In this document: positions 63,041-64,000 of the stretch, in pieces
How the letters are laid out: every line of letters starts with the position of its first letter
How positions within the stretch are numbered: position 1 is the first letter of the stretch
Source: Shewanella psychrophila
GTDB lineage: Bacteria; Pseudomonadota; Gammaproteobacteria; Enterobacterales; Shewanellaceae
Reading direction: 5' to 3'
Length of the DNA: 64,000 nucleotides
Assembly: GCF_002005305.1 (NCBI RefSeq)
Contig: NZ_CP014782.1
Location: forward strand, 2,666,001-2,730,000
Position numbers and translations under genes: made by a program
Notes under the pieces: model-generated
The model's input: the letters and a program-made list of their open reading frames with translations, nothing else
What the model was told of the DNA's origin: nothing
Database searches by the model: none

Positions 63041-64000
63041 TTACAGGCCGGTTTTTATTTTCCAGGGTCTGACTCCCAATATCACCAGAGTGATAAGATA
63101 ACTGGCTCCACCACCCGCAATAAGCAACAACAAGTTCGCGGCTCGTTCATGGAACACTTGTCCTACCCAAATTTCTTGGGATGGAAGGAACTGCAGCAGT
63201 AAACCTATCATGACTCCACAAGATAACAGTGCCTTAATAAAGAAAAACGCTGTTTGTTTAGTGACCCTATATACACCAGCTTTATGCAGACCTCGATAGA
63301 GTAAACCAGCGTTGAGCAGTGCGGACATCGAAGTCGCCATGGCTAACCCAACATATCCAAAAGGAATCGCTAAAATCAGGTTAAATACCATATTACTGAC
63401 CATAGCAATTATGCCATAGCGAACCGGTGTCCTCGTGTCTTGTCTAGAATAGTAACCTGGCGCCAACACCTTAATCAGCATAAAGCTCAATAACCCACAG
63501 CCATAAGCCACCAAGCTATATGATGCCATTTCAACATGGTGCAGAGTAAACTCACCACGCATAAACAGCACCATCAACATAGGTTTAGCCAGTACAATCA
63601 AACCACACATGGCGGGCATTCCTAGCAATAAAATCGCTTTAACGCCCCAATCCATAGTGGACTCAAATCCCTTTCCTTCGGCATTAACGTGCTTCCTCGA
63701 CAGAGCCGGTAAAATAACCGTTGCGATTGCGATACCAAATAAACCAAGGGGGAATTCGAGCAAACGATCGGCGTAATAGAGATAACTGATAGAGCCCGTC
63801 ATCAGAAAGCTAGCTATAAAAGTATCTAATAGCAGGTTAATCTGAGAGACAGACACACCAAAGAGTGCTGGTATCATCAAGGTACGAATTTTAGTCACAC
63901 CTGGGTGGTTCCATCCCCAAGAAGGCTTGACTAAGGCTTTCTCTTTTAAGAGAAAAGGAATTTGAAACAAAAATTGAATTAGACCACCAAGAAATACACC
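63041..64000 (-). CDS. murJ: Lipid II flippase MurJ, C-terminal part
   Basis: The frame is open to the right edge of the window (GVFLGGLIQFLF precedes the TTG at 63970), so only the last 319 or so residues of about 520 are seen. The MATE/MOP-fold blocks are visible: VSQINLLLDTFIASFL, SISYLYYADRLLEFPLGLFGIAIATVILPALSR, APGYYSRQDTRTPVRYG and multiple helices. MurJ flips lipid II across the inner membrane for peptidoglycan synthesis. It lies upstream of ribF, the standard position of mviN/murJ in gammaproteobacteria. Confidence 0.93.
   Translation of the reverse strand, partial: GVFLGGLIQFLFQIPFLLKEKALVKPSWGWNHPGVTKIRTLMIPALFGVSVSQINLLLDTFIASFLMTGSISYLYYADRLLEFPLGLFGIAIATVILPALSRKHVNAEGKGFESTMDWGVKAILLLGMPAMCGLIVLAKPMLMVLFMRGEFTLHHVEMASYSLVAYGCGLLSFMLIKVLAPGYYSRQDTRTPVRYGIIAMVSNMVFNLILAIPFGYVGLAMATSMSALLNAGLLYRGLHKAGVYRVTKQTAFFFIKALLSCGVMIGLLLQFLPSQEIWVGQVFHERAANLLLLIAGGGASYLITLVILGVRPWKIKTGL

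Overview
The window is chromosomal DNA of a gammaproteobacterium, most likely a marine Shewanella. The inference rests on the gene set: a NagK/NagA/NagX/NagP/NagR N-acetylglucosamine (GlcNAc) utilisation locus with a LacI-type regulator, a large TonB receptor accompanied by SapC and tryptophan-halogenase-like proteins, Aeromonas/Shewanella-style minor pilins, and the conserved yqgE-ruvX-pilT-yggS-proC-yggT-rdgB-hemW / yggN-glsB-yggL-trmB-mutY-yggX backbone. I could not run a database search, so the genus is an inference.

Layout. 1-8.1 kb: miscellaneous genes (threonine aldolase, TRIC-like channel, MscS channel, OmpA-like protein, PACE efflux pump with divergent LysR regulator, DUF4136 lipoprotein, and a small membrane protein behind a perfect Fur box), with several tandem and inverted repeats between them. 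8.2-18.1 kb: housekeeping backbone (yciH, yqgE, ruvX, a porin-like protein, pilU/pilT divergent from yggS-proC-yggT-DUF4426-rdgB-hemW). 18.3-28.2 kb: DUF885 peptidase-like protein, LysR regulator, yggN, glsB-yggL, trmB, mutY-yggX, and yceI with a cytochrome b561. 28.5-29.8 kb: two tRNA-Phe and two tRNA-Thr genes in a duplicated block littered with decayed tRNA-Thr copies. 30-48.7 kb: the GlcNAc/chitin regulon. 48.7-56.8 kb: glnB, two GspH/FimT pseudopilins and the pilV-pilW-pilX-pilY1-pilE-tapY2-like operon. 57-64 kb: ispH, slpA(fkpB), lspA, ileS, ribF and the C-terminal part of murJ.

How the genes work together. Five copies of a palindrome close to TGACAACGCTGTCA, the known type of NagR operator, lie before nagK-nagA, nagP, the TonB receptor operon, the TSUP-halogenase operon and in the leader region of the hexosaminidase. 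They tie uptake (TonB receptor, NagP), hydrolysis (GH20 hexosaminidase), phosphorylation (NagK) and deacetylation (NagA) into one regulon under the LacI-family repressor at 47.6 kb. The glucosamine-6-phosphate deaminase normally found between nagK and nagA is absent. The regulon also holds two flavin-dependent halogenase-like proteins and a SapC protein whose role with GlcNAc is not established. An IS630-family element has split the TSUP permease gene of the regulon; the two halves rejoin in frame across a TA target.

The most interesting signals are the halogenase/SapC/TonB part of the NagR regulon, the orphan minus-strand terminator next to a NagR site (possible small RNA or attenuator), the tRNA-Thr graveyard, the Fur-box membrane protein, and the IS-split transporter.
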